Positions 10,241 to 21,410 are shown, numbered from the stretch's first letter. The stretch: DNA of 64,000 bases from Tepidimonas sediminis (GCF_007556605.1 NZ_VJND01000014.1:1-64000), one strand, 5' to 3'. Numbers and translations are program-made. The notes: generated by a model not told the origin, from the letters alone.

Positions 10241-12043
10241 TCAGAACGCGAAACCCACCGAGACGTGCAGCCGCCAGCGGCGCTCCTGCACGCCGTAGGC
10301 GAGGTCGGCGCGCAGCGGCCCCACCGGCGAGCGGTGGCGCACGCCGGCCCCCACACCCCACGCCGGCCGCAGCGCCGCCCAGCGGTCGGCCACCGCCGCG
10401 GTGTCGGCAAACAGCGCCAGCTCCCACGGCCCCGGGGCGCCGCCGTCCAGGGGACGCTGCCATTCCAGGCTGGCGCGCAGCAGCATCCGCCCGGGTTGCA
10501 CGCCTCCTCCCGTCTGCACCACGCCGAGGCTGGCCGGGGCGTAGCCGCGCACGCTGCCCTCGCCGCCGGCCAGGAAGCGCTGGCCGGCCGGCACGGTGGT
10601 GCCCGCGCTGGCCCACACCGCCCCCGCTTCCGCCGCGCCGACCAGGCGGCCCTGACGCGGCGGCAGCGCCCACACCTGGGCGGTGCGCAGGCGCGCGCGC
10701 AGGTAGGGGTGGCGTTCGGCGCCCAGCGTCGTGCCCAGTGACACCTCGGCGGCCAGGCCATGGCCGGCCTCCGGGTCGTCCAGCGGATGGAAGTCGCGCC
10801 GCGTCCAGGCCAGGCCGGCGCTGAGGCTGCGCGCCCGCGTCGCCGGGCCGCCGGATTCCTGCTCGCGCGAGCCGTCCCACTGCACGAACAGGCCGCGCTG
10901 CAGACGCAGGCCGGGCTGCTCGCGCTGCAGGCGCAGCTGCCGGGTGAGGGTGCGCACCGGTCCGTCCGCCCGCCAGCCCAGCTCGGCGCCGCCGCGCCAG
11001 TGCCAGCCGCCGGCGTCGAGCAGCCCGGTCCAGTCGCTGCCCAGCGCGCGCTGCCCGCCCGACCACAGCAGCGTGGTGCGCGCCATCGCATCCAGCGCCG
11101 GCACGCGCAGGTGGGTGTGCTGCAGCGTCAGGCGCGCGCCCCGATCCGTGGTGGCGCCCAGGGCTGCGCTGAGCTGCTGGCGCGGTGCCTCGCGCACCTG
11201 CAGCCGCACCGGGTGCGCCTCCGGCGGCCCGTCCTCCTCCAGGCGTGCGAAGGCGGCGTCGTAGTGAGGCGTGGTCGCCAGATGCCGCTGCACGTCCTGC
11301 AGCACCTGCTCGTCGTGCACCACCCCCACGCGCAGGCCGGCCAGCCGTGCCAGCCGCTCGGCCTGGGTGGCAGGATAGCGCTGGGCGCCCTCCACGATCA
11401 CCGGACCGAGCCGCACCAGCGGCCCGCTGTCCAGCTCGACATGCAGGTGCGCCGTGGCGCTGACCGGGTCGATGTCGGCCAGGCTGTGGGTGATGGCGGC
11501 GTGCGGGTAGCCGTGCCGGCGCAGCGCCGCCAGCACGGCGCGCTTGGCGTCGTCCCAGGCGCCTTGCGTGAAGGCGTGTCCCGGCGGCAGGGGCCAGACG
11601 GCCTGCAGCGCGCGGTGGCGCTCGGGGTCGGCTCCCGCCGGCCCATGCAGCCGCAGCTGCACCGACGCGACGTGCGTGCGCGGCCCCGGCTCCACGCGCA
11701 CCGCCAGCCGCGGTGGCTGCGCCTGCGCGTCGAATGTCACGGCCACCTCCGGGCTGAAGTGGCCCGCGGTGGCCAGCAGGCGGCGCGCGTCCTCGGGGAC
11801 GGCGCTGGCCAGCCGCTGCCATTCCGCGGCCGTCAGACCTTCGACGTCGCGGTAACGCTGCACCTCCAGATGCTGGCGCAGCAGCGCCTCGATCTCCGCC
11901 GGCGCCTCCAGGGTCAGCGCCAGGGCCGGGCGCGGCGCGGGGGCGGGAGCGGGAGCGCGGGCAAGCTGGGCGCAGCCGCCCAACGCCACGGCCAGCAGCA
12001 GCGCCGCCAGCGCGGCGCGGCGGCCGCCGGCCGGCGGGCTCAT
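10241..12043 (-). CDS. tamA: TamA, BamA-like outer-membrane barrel protein
   Basis: 600 residues. After an N-terminal export signal come POTRA-like domains (EIEALLRQHLEVQRYRD, VRVEPGPRTHVASVQL, VELDSGPLVRLGPVIVEG) and a C-terminal Omp85 barrel with the conserved FLAGGEGSVRGY loop and a final aromatic residue (SVGFAF). The signal ends LGGC, which fits a lipobox, so this TamA may be lipidated; that is unusual for the family. Its ATG overlaps the stop of the upstream VWA gene (ATGA), implying translational coupling. tamB follows directly. Confidence 0.92.
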   Translation of the reverse strand: MSPPAGGRRAALAALLLAVALGGCAQLARAPAPAPAPRPALALTLEAPAEIEALLRQHLEVQRYRDVEGLTAAEWQRLASAVPEDARRLLATAGHFSPEVAVTFDAQAQPPRLAVRVEPGPRTHVASVQLRLHGPAGADPERHRALQAVWPLPPGHAFTQGAWDDAKRAVLAALRRHGYPHAAITHSLADIDPVSATAHLHVELDSGPLVRLGPVIVEGAQRYPATQAERLARLAGLRVGVVHDEQVLQDVQRHLATTPHYDAAFARLEEDGPPEAHPVRLQVREAPRQQLSAALGATTDRGARLTLQHTHLRVPALDAMARTTLLWSGGQRALGSDWTGLLDAGGWHWRGGAELGWRADGPVRTLTRQLRLQREQPGLRLQRGLFVQWDGSREQESGGPATRARSLSAGLAWTRRDFHPLDDPEAGHGLAAEVSLGTTLGAERHPYLRARLRTAQVWALPPRQGRLVGAAEAGAVWASAGTTVPAGQRFLAGGEGSVRGYAPASLGVVQTGGGVQPGRMLLRASLEWQRPLDGGAPGPWELALFADTAAVADRWAALRPAWGVGAGVRHRSPVGPLRADLAYGVQERRWRLHVSVGFAF

Positions 12044-13227
12044 TTCGACAGCAGCCGCATCGCCTCCTCCAGCCCCTTGAGCGTCATCGGAAACATGCGG
12101 CCCCCGACGAGCTGGCGGATGATGCCGATGCTCTGGCGGTATTCCCACAGGGCCTGCGGCTCGGGGTTGAGCCAGACGTGGTACGGAAAGGCGTGCGTGA
12201 GGCGCTGCAGCCATTCGGCGCCCGGCTCCTCGTTGTGGTGCTCGACGCTGCCGCCCGGCTGCAGGATCTCGTACGGGCTCATCGTCGCGTCGCCCACGAG
12301 GATGAGCTTGTAGTCCTTGTTGTAGGTGCGGATGAGGTCCCACGTCGGCAGCTTCTCGGCGTAGCGGCGCCGGTTGTTCCTCCACACGTAGTCGTAGACG
12401 CAGTTGTGGAAGTAATAGAACTCCAGGTGCTTGAATTCGGCCCGCGCCGCCGAGAAGAGTTCCTCCACGCGCGGGATGTGCTCGTCCATCGTGCCGCCGA
12501 CATCCATCAGCAGCAGCACCTTCACGCGGTTGTGGCGCTGCGGCACCATCCTGAGGTCGAGCCAGCCGGCGTTGGCTGCGGTGGCGCGGATGGTGTCGGG
12601 CAGATCCAGCTCCAGCTCGGCGCCCTCGCGTGCGAAGCGCCGCAGCCGTCGCAGCGCCATCTTGATGTTGCGCGTGCCCAGCTCCTGCGTATCGTCGTAG
12701 TCGCGGTAGCTGCGCTGCTCCCACACCTTGACGGCGCTCCTGCCCCCGCCCTTGCCGCCGATGCGGATGCCCTGCGGGTTGTGGCCGCCGTGCCCGAACG
12801 GGCTGGTGCCGCCGGTGCCGATCCACTTGCTGCCGCCGGCGTGGCGCTCCTTCTGTTCCTCCAGGCGCTTTCTCAGCTCCTCGAACAGCTCGTCGTAGTC
12901 ATGGCGCGGGGCGTTGGCCTTCTGCTCGTCGCTCAGCAGCCGCTGCAGCGTCTGGCGCAGCCAGTCGGCGGGGATCTCCCGGGTGAAGTCGGCCAGCGTC
13001 TCCACCCCGCGGAAGTAGGCGGCGAAGGCGCGGTCGAACTTGTCGTAATGCCGCTCGTCCTTGACCAGCGTGGTGCGGGCGAGATGGTAGAAGTCCTCGA
13101 TCGAGCAGGCGTCCTCGCTCAGCGGTCCCACCACGCCGGCCTGCAGCGCCTCCAGCAACGTCAGGTACTCGCGCACCGACACCGGCAGGCCCGCCGCGCG
13201 CAGCGTGTAGAAGAAGCCGGTCAGCAT
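12040..13227 (-). CDS. CoxE-like von Willebrand factor A domain protein
   Basis: 395 residues. An N-terminal helical domain (SVREYLTLLEALQAG) and a linker rich in Gly/His (SPFGHGGHNPQGIRIGGKGGG) precede a VWA domain. The MIDAS motif appears as LLLMDVGGTMD, so the usual DxSxS is altered to DxGGT, and a later LVGDAT segment may give the third site residue. The family partners with MoxR-type AAA+ ATPases as metal-dependent chaperones; the matching ATPase is at 14001-14843, separated by vapBC. Its start overlaps the end of vapC and its stop overlaps the start of tamA. Confidence 0.85.
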   Translation of the reverse strand: MLTGFFYTLRAAGLPVSVREYLTLLEALQAGVVGPLSEDACSIEDFYHLARTTLVKDERHYDKFDRAFAAYFRGVETLADFTREIPADWLRQTLQRLLSDEQKANAPRHDYDELFEELRKRLEEQKERHAGGSKWIGTGGTSPFGHGGHNPQGIRIGGKGGGRSAVKVWEQRSYRDYDDTQELGTRNIKMALRRLRRFAREGAELELDLPDTIRATAANAGWLDLRMVPQRHNRVKVLLLMDVGGTMDEHIPRVEELFSAARAEFKHLEFYYFHNCVYDYVWRNNRRRYAEKLPTWDLIRTYNKDYKLILVGDATMSPYEILQPGGSVEHHNEEPGAEWLQRLTHAFPYHVWLNPEPQALWEYRQSIGIIRQLVGGRMFPMTLKGLEEAMRLLSK

Positions 13228-13661
13228 GGCGCTGGCTCCTCGGTCGCGGCAGGACCGAGCCAGCTTTCGACCCGCAGGCCGGGCACGCGCCGGAACTCGC
13301 CCAGGTTGTGGCTGACCAGCGTCAGATCCTGGGCCAACGCATGCGCTGCCAGCCACAGGTCGTTGCCGCCGATCGGCGTGCCCTGCGCCTGCAGGTGGTG
13401 GCGGATGCGGCCGTAGTGCGTGGCAGCCTGTTCCGGCAGCGGCAGGATCGGGATGGCTTGCAGCAGCTTGTCAAGCCGCAGCGCCAGCACGCTCGCGCGC
13501 CGGCTTTCGCCCAGACGCTGCAGGCCGAAGCGCAGTTCCCCGACGGTGATCACCGAAACGGCGAGCGCATCCGGCGCGCACGCCATCAGACGCTCGGTGA
13601 GCCCGCGGTCATGATCGCGCAGAAAGTAGCTCACCGTGTTGGTGTCCAGCAGCCAGGTCAT
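13221..13661 (-). CDS. vapC: VapC-type PIN-domain toxin
   Basis: 146 residues, the size of a PIN-domain ribonuclease. The acidic metal-binding residues are in place: Asp in WLLDTNTVSYFL, Glu in ITVGELRFGL, and Asp in GGNDLWLAAHA. VapC toxins cut tRNA or rRNA until bound by VapB. ATG 13661 overlaps the vapB stop (ATGA). The last 7 bases overlap the start of the VWA gene, so toxin and VWA are likely on one transcript. Confidence 0.9.
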   Translation of the reverse strand: MTWLLDTNTVSYFLRDHDRGLTERLMACAPDALAVSVITVGELRFGLQRLGESRRASVLALRLDKLLQAIPILPLPEQAATHYGRIRHHLQAQGTPIGGNDLWLAAHALAQDLTLVSHNLGEFRRVPGLRVESWLGPAATEEPAPC

Positions 13662-13933
13662 CGTGGGGCCAGGGTGCCGAGCAGCGCGTCCCAGTCGCGG
13701 TCCTGCGGCGCTTCAACGCGCACGTCGGCCAGCGCGGCGTCCCACGCCTGCGCTTCCTCGGGTGGCAGCGGTGGCCAGTCGCCCAGCGCCTCGGCCAGCG
13801 TGCGGCGCTTCTCGCGCAGCACCACCTCGTCGCCCCGGCGCAGGATTTCCACCGTCTTGCCCCGGAAGCGGAACGCCTTGGGCAGCCGGACCGCCTGGCT
13901 GTTGCCGGACATGAACACCGCGGCTTCGGGCAT
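13658..13933 (-). CDS. vapB: VapB-type antitoxin (AbrB/SpoVT fold)
   Basis: 91 residues. The N-terminus MPEAAVFMSGNSQAVRLPKA is the swapped-hairpin DNA-binding fold of VapB antitoxins, followed by a helical acidic tail that would wrap the toxin (WPPLPPEEAQAWD). ATG 13933 is preferred because GAGGAG lies just upstream; longer starts read through the operator. It neutralises VapC and should repress its own promoter through the inverted repeat at 13951-13969. Confidence 0.88.
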   Translation of the reverse strand: MPEAAVFMSGNSQAVRLPKAFRFRGKTVEILRRGDEVVLREKRRTLAEALGDWPPLPPEEAQAWDAALADVRVEAPQDRDWDALLGTLAPR

Positions 13934-13950
13934 GGCTGGCTCCTCGTCGG

Positions 13951-13969
13951 ATATACGCGGAGTGTATAT
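13951..13969. promoter_or_regulatory. vapBC operator (inverted repeat)
   Basis: Arms ATATAC (13951-13956) and GTATAT (13964-13969) are perfect inverted copies separated by 7 bases, 18 bases upstream of the vapB start. AT-rich arms are rare in this genome and would also hold the -10. Autoregulation is inferred from VapB biology. Confidence 0.7.
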
Positions 13970-14000
13970 GAGAGTGGCGGATCGCACCGGCGCGCCCGAA

Positions 14001-14843
14001 TCAGCGGTTGCGCTGGTTCATGAAGACGAGCTTTTCGAACAGCACCAGGTCCTGCTCGTTCTTCAGCAGCGCGCCCACCAGCGGCGGCACGGCGATCTGG
14101 CCCTCGGCGCCGGCCAGCTGCTGCGGCGCGATGTCCTCCGCGGCCAGCAGCTTGAGCCAGTCCAGCAGCTCCGAGGTCGAGGGCCGCTTCTTCAGCCCGG
14201 GAAGCTGGCGGATGTCGAAGAACACCTTCAGCGCCGCGGCCACCAGCTCCTCGCGCAGGCCGGGGAAGTGCACCTCGACGATGCGGCGCATCGTCGGCGG
14301 GTCGGGAAACCGGATGTAGTGGAAGAAGCAGCGGCGCAGGAAGGCATCGGGCAGCTCCTTCTCGTTGTTGGAAGTGATGAACACCAGCGGCCGGTGGCGC
14401 GCGCGGATGGTCTCGCGCGTCTCGTAGCAGTGGAACTCCATGCGGTCGAGCTCGCGCAGCAGGTCGTTGGGAAACTCGATGTCGGCCTTGTCGATCTCGT
14501 CGATCAGCAGCGCCACCGGGCGCTCGGCGGCAAACGCCTCCCACAGCACGCCCTTGACGATGTAGTTGCGGATGTCCTTGACGCGGTCATCGCCGAGCTG
14601 GCTGTCACGCAGGCGGCTGACCGCGTCGTACTCGTAGAGGCCCTGCTGCGCCTTGGTGGTGGACTTGATGTGCCACTGCAGCAGCGGCATGTCCAGCGCC
14701 CGCGCCACCTCCTCGGCCAGCATGGTCTTGCCGGTGCCGGGTTCGCCCTTGAGCAGCAGCGGCCGCTGCAGCCGGATGGCGGCGTTGACGGCCAGCAGCA
14801 GATCGGGGGTGGCGACGTAGGTGGCCGAGCCTTCGAAGCGCAT
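14001..14843 (-). CDS. MoxR-type AAA+ ATPase
   Basis: 280 residues. Walker A is LLKGEPGTGKTML (about 30-42), Walker B is VALLIDEIDKAD (about 111-122), and sensor-1 is FITSNNEKELPDAF, with the arginine-finger region LRRCFFHYIRFP after it. The family acts with VWA proteins to assemble or activate other complexes, often inserting metals or cofactors. Its partner VWA gene is downstream, with vapBC between. A long C-terminal helical lid (residues 210-280) is normal for MoxR. Confidence 0.88.
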   Translation of the reverse strand: MRFEGSATYVATPDLLLAVNAAIRLQRPLLLKGEPGTGKTMLAEEVARALDMPLLQWHIKSTTKAQQGLYEYDAVSRLRDSQLGDDRVKDIRNYIVKGVLWEAFAAERPVALLIDEIDKADIEFPNDLLRELDRMEFHCYETRETIRARHRPLVFITSNNEKELPDAFLRRCFFHYIRFPDPPTMRRIVEVHFPGLREELVAAALKVFFDIRQLPGLKKRPSTSELLDWLKLLAAEDIAPQQLAGAEGQIAVPPLVGALLKNEQDLVLFEKLVFMNQRNR

Positions 14844-14939
14844 GGTGGGGGTTTTCCTGGATGAGGGGTCGGATGGGCCTAGGGAAAATCCTGTCCCGCC
14901 GCGGACGCGGGCGGAGACGGAGCCGGGGTAGGCAGTCTA

Positions 14940-14945
14940 TATAAT
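14940..14945 (+). promoter_or_regulatory. -10 hexamer TATAAT upstream of cytochrome c4 gene
   Basis: A perfect TATAAT in the short AT-rich stretch between the MoxR and cytochrome genes, about 45 bases before ATG 14991. No clear -35 hexamer is seen at the standard distance. Confidence 0.55.
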
Positions 14946-14990
14946 CGGTTGTTGATTTTTGTCAAACCTTCTTGCGATTGTGCTTGCAAC

Positions 14991-15653
14991 ATGAAGCGAA
15001 CGCCGACCCTCCTGCTCCAGACCGCTGTCGCCGCTGCGACGTTTTTCGGCGCCATGGGCGCCTGGGCCCAGGCGGCGGGAGACGCCAAGGCAGGGGAGGG
15101 CAAGGCGGCGATGTGCGTCGGCTGCCACGGCATCCCGGGGTACCAGAACAGCTTTCCCGAGATCCATCGCGTGCCGATGATCTCCGGCCAGTCGGCGCCG
15201 TACATCGCCGCAGCGCTGCAGGCCTACCGCAAGGGTGACCGCAAGCACCCGACGATGCGCGGCATCGCCGGCTCGCTGTCGGACCAGGACATCGCCGATC
15301 TGGCCGCCTATTACAGCACGCATCATCAGGCCAAGGCGCCCGAGCAGGTCAAGGCGCCCGGCGGTGTGGTGGCGCAGCTGATCGAGAAGGGCGCGTGCGT
15401 GTCGTGCCACGGCGCCAACTTCAGCTCCCCGATCGATCCGAGCTATCCGAAGATCGCAGGCCAGCACGCCGATTACCTGTACGTGGCGCTGAAGTCGTAC
15501 AACGTGCAGGGCAACCCCCACATCGGCCGCGCCAACCCGATCATGGGTGGCATCGCGCAGCAGTTCAGCAACGCCGAGCTCAAGCAGATCGCCAACTACC
15601 TGGCCAGCCTGCCCGGCGAGCTGGCCACCAAGCCGCAGCCGCGCTTCCGCTGA
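14991..15653 (+). CDS. Dihaem cytochrome c4-type protein
   Basis: 220 residues with a signal peptide (cleavage near AMGAWAQA) and two haem c sites, CVGCH and CVSCH, each in its own cytochrome c domain of about 90 residues. Axial Met candidates lie in HPTMRGIAGSL and NPIMGGIAQQF. Cytochrome c4 is a periplasmic electron carrier feeding terminal oxidases. ATG 14991 starts directly with a typical signal peptide (MKRTPTLLLQ); the in-frame start at 14949 adds an unlikely Cys-rich leader. A terminator-like hairpin follows. Confidence 0.92.
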   Translation: MKRTPTLLLQTAVAAATFFGAMGAWAQAAGDAKAGEGKAAMCVGCHGIPGYQNSFPEIHRVPMISGQSAPYIAAALQAYRKGDRKHPTMRGIAGSLSDQDIADLAAYYSTHHQAKAPEQVKAPGGVVAQLIEKGACVSCHGANFSSPIDPSYPKIAGQHADYLYVALKSYNVQGNPHIGRANPIMGGIAQQFSNAELKQIANYLASLPGELATKPQPRFR

Positions 15654-15689
15654 TGCCCCGCCCGGCGCGCCCGCGGCGTGCCCGTGTCT

Positions 15690-15723
15690 GACCGGCCCCC
15701 GTGCGGGGCCGGTCGTCGTTTGC
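15690..15723 (+). terminator. Likely terminator after cytochrome c4 gene
   Basis: A 10-bp stem (GACCGGCCCC with GGGGCCGGTC) and 5-base loop, 36 bases after the stop codon, followed by the short T-rich run GTCGTTT. The T tract is weak. Confidence 0.5.
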
Positions 15724-15767
15724 GGCGGCCCGGATCCAGGGGCTGCCGGCGGCGGTCGCCGCTTCCG

Positions 15768-15794
15768 TTGCCCGTCGCTCGCGTAGGTTAGAAT
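15768..15794 (+). promoter_or_regulatory. Candidate promoter of the speD-speE fusion gene
   Basis: TTGCCC (15768-15773) and TAGAAT (15789-15794) with a 15-base spacer, slightly short. A start near 15801 would give a leader of about 57 bases before ATG 15858. Confidence 0.35.
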
Positions 15795-15857
15795 TTGCAA
15801 TTTCGTCCAGGCCGCATCGGTCTGGTGGTGCAACACGATTGGATGGGGGATCGAGCC

Positions 15858-17147
<1,290 letters not shown>

Positions 17148-17174
17148 TCCGGCGCCCGCCGGCTTTGGCGGACT

Positions 17175-17193
17175 GCCTGGGGGCGGCCCAGGC
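17175..17193. other. Hairpin between convergent speDE fusion and argH
   Basis: GCCTGGG and CCCAGGC form a 7-bp stem with a 5-base loop in the 118-base gap between convergent stops. No T tract is present, so termination here is only a possibility. Confidence 0.3.
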
Positions 17194-17265
17194 GGCGCCT
17201 CCAGGGCCTGGTGGCCGCTTCGGTGGGCGCGGTCCCCGGGCGGTCTTGACCCGCCGCCGTGCGGA

Positions 17266-18729
<1,464 letters not shown>

Positions 18730-18782
18730 GGGAAAGTTCGGGCTGGACGTCGGTTGGGGAGCGACGGTATAAAGGCGGCGGG

Positions 18783-18788
18783 ATTGTA
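18783..18788 (-). promoter_or_regulatory. -10 hexamer TACAAT for argH
   Basis: Minus-strand TACAAT about 53 bases before the argH start. No -35 match was found. On the plus strand a TATAAA at 18768-18773 could serve the divergent regulator gene. Confidence 0.38.
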
Positions 18789-18846
18789 CCGGGGGTGCTG
18801 GCGGCGGGCCCGATCGCGCTGCCCCGGGACACAGGAGATGGCGGCG

Positions 18847-19641
18847 ATGGTGATGCGGGTGCTGGTGGTGGATGACGAGGCGCTGGCCCGTCAGCGCCTG
18901 GCCGATCAGCTGGCCGCGCTCGAGCCCGGCATCGTGGTCGGCGAGGCCGCCGATGGCCGCACGGCGCTGGCGCGCCTGAGCAGCGAGCCGTGGGACGTCG
19001 TGCTGCTGGACGTGCAGATGCCAGGGCTGGACGGGCTGGGGCTGGCCGCCTTGCTGCGCAACCGGCCCGGCGCGCCGGCGCTGGTGTTCGTCACCGCCCA
19101 TGCCGAGCACGCCCTGCGCGCCTTCGAGCTCGACGCCGTCGATTACCTGACCAAACCGGTGCGGCGCGAGCGGCTGCAGCAGGCGCTGGAGAAAGCGCGG
19201 CGCTGGCTCGCCCGCGCGCCGGCGCCGCCGGGTGCGCAGGCTGCCGGCGGCGCCGTGTCCGATGCGCTGGTGATCCACGAGCGCGGGCGCACCGAGCGCG
19301 TGCCGCTGGACGAGGTGGTCTACCTGAAGGCCGAGCTGAAATACCTGACGGTGCGCACGCCGCAGCGCAGCTACATCTACGACGGCTCGTTGCACGAGTT
19401 CGAGCGCGTCCAGCCGCAGCGCTGGGTGCGCGTGCACCGCAATGCGCTGGTGGCGCGCCAGCGCCTGCGCGCGCTGGAGCGCGTGCACGAGCGCACCGGT
19501 GATCCTTCCGGCGAGCCGTTCGACGGTTGGGTGGTGCGGCTCGACGGCGTGCCGGAGCGGCTGCAGGTCTCGCGCCGCCAGCTCGCCACTGTGCGCGAGG
19601 CGCTGCGCGGTGAAGGCGCCGTGCTAGCATCGGACGCATGA
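18847..19641 (+). CDS. algR: LytTR-type response regulator (AlgR-like)
   Basis: 264 residues. An N-terminal receiver domain carries the acidic pair in VVDDEA, the phospho-acceptor Asp in LLDVQMPG (about residue 54), Thr in FVTAHAEHA and Lys in [11 protein letters not shown]-terminal LytTR DNA-binding domain follows ([33 protein letters not shown]). ATG 18847 sits 9 bases after AGGAG; ATGs at 18838 and 18853 are alternatives. The gene overlaps hemC by 4 bases. The cognate sensor kinase AlgZ/FimS, often directly upstream, is absent here because argH is upstream and divergent. Confidence 0.85.
   Translation: MVMRVLVVDDEALARQRLADQLAALEPGIVVGEAADGRTALARLSSEPWDVVLLDVQMPGLDGLGLAALLRNRPGAPALVFVTAHAEHALRAFELDAVDYLTKPVRRERLQQALEKARRWLARAPAPPGAQAAGGAVSDALVIHERGRTERVPLDEVVYLKAELKYLTVRTPQRSYIYDGSLHEFERVQPQRWVRVHRNALVARQRLRALERVHERTGDPSGEPFDGWVVRLDGVPERLQVSRRQLATVREALRGEGAVLASDA
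19625..19630 (+). promoter_or_regulatory. Extended -10 TAGCAT, 7 bases before hemC start
   Basis: TG-C-TAGCAT inside the end of algR, then 7 bases, then ATG 19638. The TGN extension strengthens a -10 that lacks a -35. Predicts a leaderless hemC transcript in addition to readthrough from algR. Confidence 0.45.
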
Positions 19642-20633
19642 CCGTCGCCTCCGCGCCCCCCGCCACCGCCTCCCCCGCACTCGACCTGACGATCGCCACG
19701 CGCGAAAGCCGCCTGGCCCTGTGGCAGGCCGAGCACGTGCAGGCGCGGCTGCAGGCAAGCGGCCACCGCGTGCGGCTGCTCGGCATGACCACGCGCGGCG
19801 ACCAGATCCTGGACCGCACCCTCTCGAAGGTCGGCGGCAAGGGTCTGTTCGTCAAGGAGCTGGAGGTGGCGCTGGAGCAGGGACGCGCCGACCTGGCGGT
19901 GCACTCGCTCAAGGACGTGCCGATGGAGCTGCCGCCGGGCTTTGCGCTGGCCTGCGTGATGGCGCGCGAGGATCCGCGCGATGCCTGGGTGTCGCCGCAC
20001 GGCGACGGCCCCGAGACGCTGCCGGCCGGCGCGGTGGTGGGCACCTCGAGCCTGCGCCGGCAGGTGCTGCTGCGCGCGCTGCTGCGGCGGCTGGGGCGCG
20101 ACGACGTGCGCGTCGAGCCGCTGCGCGGCAACCTCGACACACGCCTGCGCAAGCTCGACGAGGGGCAGTACCACGCCATCGTGCTGGCGGCAGCGGGCCT
20201 CAGGCGGCTCGGGCTTCAGGCGCGCATCCGGCGCCTCTTCGAGCCGGAGGTGATGCTGCCGGCGGCCGGCCAAGGCGCGCTCGGCATCGAGATCGTGGCC
20301 GTGCGCACCGACGTGGCCGCGGCGCTGGCACCGCTGGCGCACTGGGCCACGTGGTGTGCGGTGGAAGCCGAGCGCGCCGTCTCGCGCGCGCTGGGTGGCA
20401 GCTGCTCGGTGCCGCTGGCGGCGTACGCCACGTGGGCTGGCCGCGCGCCCGGCGGCGCCGGCGAGTCGGCCGAGCTGGTGCTGCGCGCCGCCTGGGGCGA
20501 TGCCGAGCGTCCGGGGGCGTTGTGCGAGGCCGTCGTGCGGGCCGAGGTGGCGACGCTGGAGCAGGCGCGCGCGCTGGGCGAACGCGCCGCGCACGCGCTG
20601 CTGGCCCAGGGGGCGCGCGTGACGGTGGCGTGA
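19638..20633 (+). CDS. hemC: Hydroxymethylbilane synthase (porphobilinogen deaminase)
   Basis: Joins four porphobilinogen molecules into hydroxymethylbilane for haem and sirohaem synthesis. 331 residues. The Cys that holds the dipyrromethane cofactor is C256 in [11 protein letters not shown]; the substrate-binding Arg/Lys-rich segments [25 protein letters not shown] and SSLRRQ are present, as is [13 protein letters not shown]. It starts within the algR stop codon (ATGA). hemD follows after 15 bases. Confidence 0.96.
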   Translation: MTVASAPPATASPALDLTIATRESRLALWQAEHVQARLQASGHRVRLLGMTTRGDQILDRTLSKVGGKGLFVKELEVALEQGRADLAVHSLKDVPMELPPGFALACVMAREDPRDAWVSPHGDGPETLPAGAVVGTSSLRRQVLLRALLRRLGRDDVRVEPLRGNLDTRLRKLDEGQYHAIVLAAAGLRRLGLQARIRRLFEPEVMLPAAGQGALGIEIVAVRTDVAAALAPLAHWATWCAVEAERAVSRALGGSCSVPLAAYATWAGRAPGGAGESAELVLRAAWGDAERPGALCEAVVRAEVATLEQARALGERAAHALLAQGARVTVA

Positions 20634-20648
20634 GGCGCGGCCGCAGGC

Positions 20649-21410
20649 ATGGAGCGCCCCACCGTCGTCGTCACGCGCCCGCCGTCCCAGGCCGCCGCCT
20701 GGGTGCGGGCGCTGCGGGCGGCAGGCTGGCCGGCGCAGGCGCTGCCGCTGCTGGCGATCGAGTCGCTGTTGCCCCCGAACCAGCCGGCGCCCTGGGCGGC
20801 GCAGGCGCGCTGCGACGCGGTGATGGTGGTCAGCCCCGCGGCGGTGGAGGTGATGCGCGCGGCCGGCTGGCCGCCGCCTCCGGCGCCGCTGCGCTGCTGG
20901 GCGCCGGGGCAGGGCACGGCGGGGGCACTGCGCACCTGGGGGGTGCCACCCGAGCGGCTGGACGCCGTGCCCGCGGACGCCCCCCGGGTGGAGGCCGAGG
21001 CGCTGTGGCCGCAGGTGGCGGCGCAGGTGCGCCCGGGCTGGCGGCTGCTGGTGGTGCGCGGCCTTTCCTCCGACGGTGGCCAGGGGCGGGACGGGCTGCT
21101 GCGGCACGTGCAGGCTGCCGGCGGACGGGTCGAGACGCTGCTGGCTTACCGGCGCGCGGTGCCGGCTTGGGATGCGGCGCAGCAGGCGGCGGCGCGTCAG
21201 GCCGCGGCCGGCGGGGTGTGGCTGTTCAGCAGCGGTGAGGCGGTCGCCAACCTGGCCGCCCTCGCGTCCGGAGCCGACTGGGCACAGGCGGTGGCGCTGG
21301 CCACGCATCCGCGCATCGCGGCGGCGGCGCGGGCGGCCGGCTTCGGCCGCGTGCTGACGACGCGACCGACCATAACCGACGTGCTGCAAGCCCTAGAATC
21401 GGTGGCGTGA
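20649..21410 (+). CDS. hemD: Uroporphyrinogen-III synthase
   Basis: Closes hydroxymethylbilane with inversion of ring D to give uroporphyrinogen III. 253 residues. The family is weakly conserved in sequence, but the N-terminal VVVTRPPSQAAAWVRALRAAGW, the central LLVVRGLSSDGGQGRDGL and the C-terminal FSSGEAVANLAAL plus VLTTRPTITDVLQAL match its two-domain pattern. Position between hemC and hemX supports the call. Its stop overlaps the GTG start of hemX. Confidence 0.9.
   Translation: MERPTVVVTRPPSQAAAWVRALRAAGWPAQALPLLAIESLLPPNQPAPWAAQARCDAVMVVSPAAVEVMRAAGWPPPPAPLRCWAPGQGTAGALRTWGVPPERLDAVPADAPRVEAEALWPQVAAQVRPGWRLLVVRGLSSDGGQGRDGLLRHVQAAGGRVETLLAYRRAVPAWDAAQQAAARQAAAGGVWLFSSGEAVANLAALASGADWAQAVALATHPRIAAAARAAGFGRVLTTRPTITDVLQALESVA
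21394..21399 (+). promoter_or_regulatory. -10 hexamer TAGAAT, 7 bases before hemX GTG start
   Basis: TAGAAT in the last codons of hemD, then 7 bases, then GTG 21407. Fits the leaderless arrangement; no Shine-Dalgarno sequence is seen. Confidence 0.45.

Noticed and set aside
6503-10741. A 1412-codon open frame on the plus strand opposite tamB and tamA
   Set aside because: Gln/Arg/Pro-rich composition with no domain, antisense to clear TamB and TamA coding sequence; long shadow frames are common at 72% G+C.
17148-17265. Small gene in the speDE-argH gap
   Set aside because: 118 bases with a hairpin only; no start with ribosome-binding site and no family-like peptide.
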